DNA from: Verrucomicrobiota bacterium
GTDB lineage: Bacteria; Verrucomicrobiota; Verrucomicrobiia; JADLBR01
Reading direction: 5' to 3'
Length of the DNA: 64,000 nt
NCBI GenBank assembly: GCA_029560585.1
Contig: JAKQKQ010000005.1
Coordinates: 62,001-126,000, forward strand
A program made the position numbers and the translations under genes. The notes under the pieces were generated by a model. The model ran no database searches, was not told the DNA's origin, and saw nothing but the letters and a program-made list of their open reading frames with translations. Shown here in pieces: positions 62,064-64,000 of the stretch; the stretch's first letter is position 1; each line of letters begins with the position of its first letter.

Positions 62064-63428
62064 TCAGAACATCTTTCCCGGATTGAGGATGCCGTTGGGG
62101 TCGAGGGCGGCCTTCACGCGCTTGTGGAGGCCGATGCTGGCCTCGCCGAGCTGGCCGGGGAGGAACGGCTTCTTCGCGACGCCGACGCCGTGCTCGCCGG
62201 TGATCGTGCCGCCGAGATCGATGGCGTAGTCGAAGATCTCCTTCATCGCGCCCTCGACCTTATGGATCTCCTCTTTGTTCCTCTCGTTGGTCAGGAAGGT
62301 GGGGTGGAGGTTGCCGTCGCCCATGTGGCCGAAGGTGCCGATCTTGAGGCCGTATTTCTTGGAGATGGACTGGATGAAGGCGACCATCTTGGCCAGTTCG
62401 CTGCGGGGCACCGTGGCATCCTCGAGGATGACGGTGGGGGCGATGCGGGCCAGCGCGGAGAAGGCGGTGCGCCGGGCGGCGGCGAGCGTGGCGGACTCGA
62501 TGGCGTCGGCGGCGATGCGCACGTCGCGGGCGCCGTTCTTCCGCGCGATGTCGGCCATGGCGGCGGCCTCCTCCTCGACGACGGCGGGGTGGCCATCGGT
62601 CTCCATGAGCAAAATGGCCTCGGCGTCGCGCGGCAGCCCAATCTTCGCGTAATCCTCGACGCAGTTGATGGTGACCGAGTCGAGGAATTCCAGCGTGCAG
62701 GGGATGATCTTGGCCGCGATGATCGCCGAGACGGTCTCGGCCGCGTCGGTCATCTTGCCGTAGGTGGCCAGCAGCGTTTTCTTCGCCCTTGGTTTGGGGA
62801 TGAGGCGCAGCAGGACCTCGGTGATGATGCCGAGGGTGCCCTCCGAGCCCACGAAAAGGTCTTTCATCGTGTAGCCCGCGACGTCCTTCACGCACTTGTT
62901 GCCCGTGTCCAACACGGTGCCGTCGGCCAGCACGACCTTCAGGCCCATGACGTAGTTCCGCGTGATCCCGTACTTGAGGCCCCGGAGGCCGCCGGAGTTG
63001 TAGGCGACGTTGCCACCGATCGTGGAGATCTTCATCGAGCCGGGGTCGGGCGGGTAGAAAAGCCCCGCCTTCTCCGCCGCGTCGCTGATCGCCTGCGTGA
63101 GCGTGCCGCACTCGACCCGCATCGTCAGGTTGCGCGCGTCCACCTCCAGGATCCGGTTCATCTTCACCGTGCAGAGCACGATGGAGCCCTTCGAAGGAAT
63201 GCTGCCGCCCGACAGGCCCGTGCCCGAGCCCCGCGGCACGACGGCGATCTTCCGCTGGTTCGCCATGCGCAGGACCGCGGCCACATGCTCGGTGGATTCG
63301 ACCATCACCACGCACAGCGGTCGCTCGTTGAGCATCGCGGTCCCATCATACGAATAGACCGTCAGCTCCTCATCCTTCGTCAGCACGTTCGCGTCGCCGA
63401 CTATGCGTTTCAGTTCCTCGATCGCCAT
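62064..63428 (-). CDS. glcD: FAD-linked glycolate/lactate oxidase subunit
   Basis: 454 aa from the ATG at 63428 (AAGG upstream). FAD-binding PCMH domain: PRGSGTGLSGGSIP near residue 70, PPDPGSMKISTIGGNVAYNSGG, and GSEGTLGIITEVLLRL (shown in parts). The C-terminal FAD-oxidase domain has GHMGDGNLHP and GEHGVGVAKKPFL. It oxidises glycolate or D-lactate to the keto acid. First gene of a glcD-glcF-adk-zinc-ribbon run. Confidence 0.93.
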   Translation of the reverse strand: MAIEELKRIVGDANVLTKDEELTVYSYDGTAMLNERPLCVVMVESTEHVAAVLRMANQRKIAVVPRGSGTGLSGGSIPSKGSIVLCTVKMNRILEVDARNLTMRVECGTLTQAISDAAEKAGLFYPPDPGSMKISTIGGNVAYNSGGLRGLKYGITRNYVMGLKVVLADGTVLDTGNKCVKDVAGYTMKDLFVGSEGTLGIITEVLLRLIPKPRAKKTLLATYGKMTDAAETVSAIIAAKIIPCTLEFLDSVTINCVEDYAKIGLPRDAEAILLMETDGHPAVVEEEAAAMADIARKNGARDVRIAADAIESATLAAARRTAFSALARIAPTVILEDATVPRSELAKMVAFIQSISKKYGLKIGTFGHMGDGNLHPTFLTNERNKEEIHKVEGAMKEIFDYAIDLGGTITGEHGVGVAKKPFLPGQLGEASIGLHKRVKAALDPNGILNPGKMF

Positions 63429-63567
63429 GGTAGACCTTTCTTGTGAGAGGTTGGATTTAAGCGCGGGGCCGATCAAAAAGGCAAGCGGGGAAGGATGGCA
63501 TGCGGGAGGCGCGTCGGCGGGCGATTCCGGTCGCCCGTCTGGAGGCTCTTGCGATTTTTGGCGCGAG

Positions 63568-63812
63568 TCTTCGGGTCAGACATCATGTCCAGCCGCCCGC
63601 CCGACGGCGGGCATTCGGGGCACCACCGGGGGTGAAAATGAGACGTGGGAGCGCGCTGGCTCGCGATTCGCGCATGGAATCGCCTGCAAGCAGGCTCCTA
63701 CGGCCCGGCATCTGAATTCTCGGGCTAGCGCCGCCCCGATACGGGGCTCTGCCACCGCACATAAGACCTTTCCAGCCCGTATCTTGGGTCGGGGCACGAT
63801 CCGCGCGGCGCA
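63568..63812. repeat. Composite repeat: type 1 hairpin plus type 2 fragment
   Basis: GTGGGAG at 63644 to CTCCTAC ending at 63701 form the REP pair, followed by GAATTCTCGGGCTAGCGCCG and GGGGCTCTGCCACCGCAC. It fills most of the gap between pheS and glcD; nothing else is seen there. Confidence 0.75.
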
Positions 63813-63833
63813 CGAAAGCGCCTTATTCTCAGC

Positions 63834-64000
<167 letters not shown>

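Overview
The window is a GC-rich bacterial chromosome segment with two very different halves. The 29.5-64 kb half points to a polysaccharide-degrading member of the PVC/Hydrogenedentes-like sphere: many secreted glycoside hydrolases, a XylR-type regulator (LacI-like sensor plus AraC helix-turn-helix), enolase-superfamily dehydratase, UxuA. This lineage call is inference from gene content; no rRNA or tRNA gene was recognised.

Region 1 (1-18.6 kb, minus strand) looks like one 15-gene transcription unit starting near 18.6 kb. It encodes a Dpp/Opp-type peptide ABC transporter (one ATPase, two permeases, binding protein) with a radical SAM enzyme between ATPase and binding protein, then a divergent histidine kinase, several proteins with intact or degenerate receiver domains (one fused to a DUF3800-like nuclease domain and a possible RRM), an OGFr_N-like protein, membrane and unknown proteins, and a gene cut by the window edge. 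Spacing is tight, with many ATGA-type overlaps. I do not recognise the assembly as a described system.

Region 2 (18.9-29.1 kb) holds a VirD4/TraG-like ATPase, an isolated minus-strand RiPP-like pair (radical SAM/SPASM enzyme plus a 71-aa Cys-rich peptide whose N-terminus matches the lasso-peptide leader pattern exactly), and a plus-strand operon with small membrane and zinc-ribbon proteins, a HerA-like ATPase, a HExxH protein and a tyrosine phosphatase. Regions 1 and 2 share six copies of a GTCACGC box, five of them as pairs 21 bp apart, placed just upstream of start codons; this ties them into one candidate regulon or island.

Region 3 (29.3-64 kb) carries a beta-helix lipoprotein, fmt, a large polysaccharide/uronate utilisation locus (34.4-59.4 kb), then adk, a zinc-ribbon protein, glcF, glcD and the end of pheS. 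Two AraC-type direct-repeat sites, upstream of the GH39-like operon and of the enolase-family gene, probably bind the XylR-like regulator at 58.2 kb. Composite REP/BIME-like intergenic repeats occur seven times here and were not seen in the first 29 kb, which supports a foreign origin for Regions 1-2.
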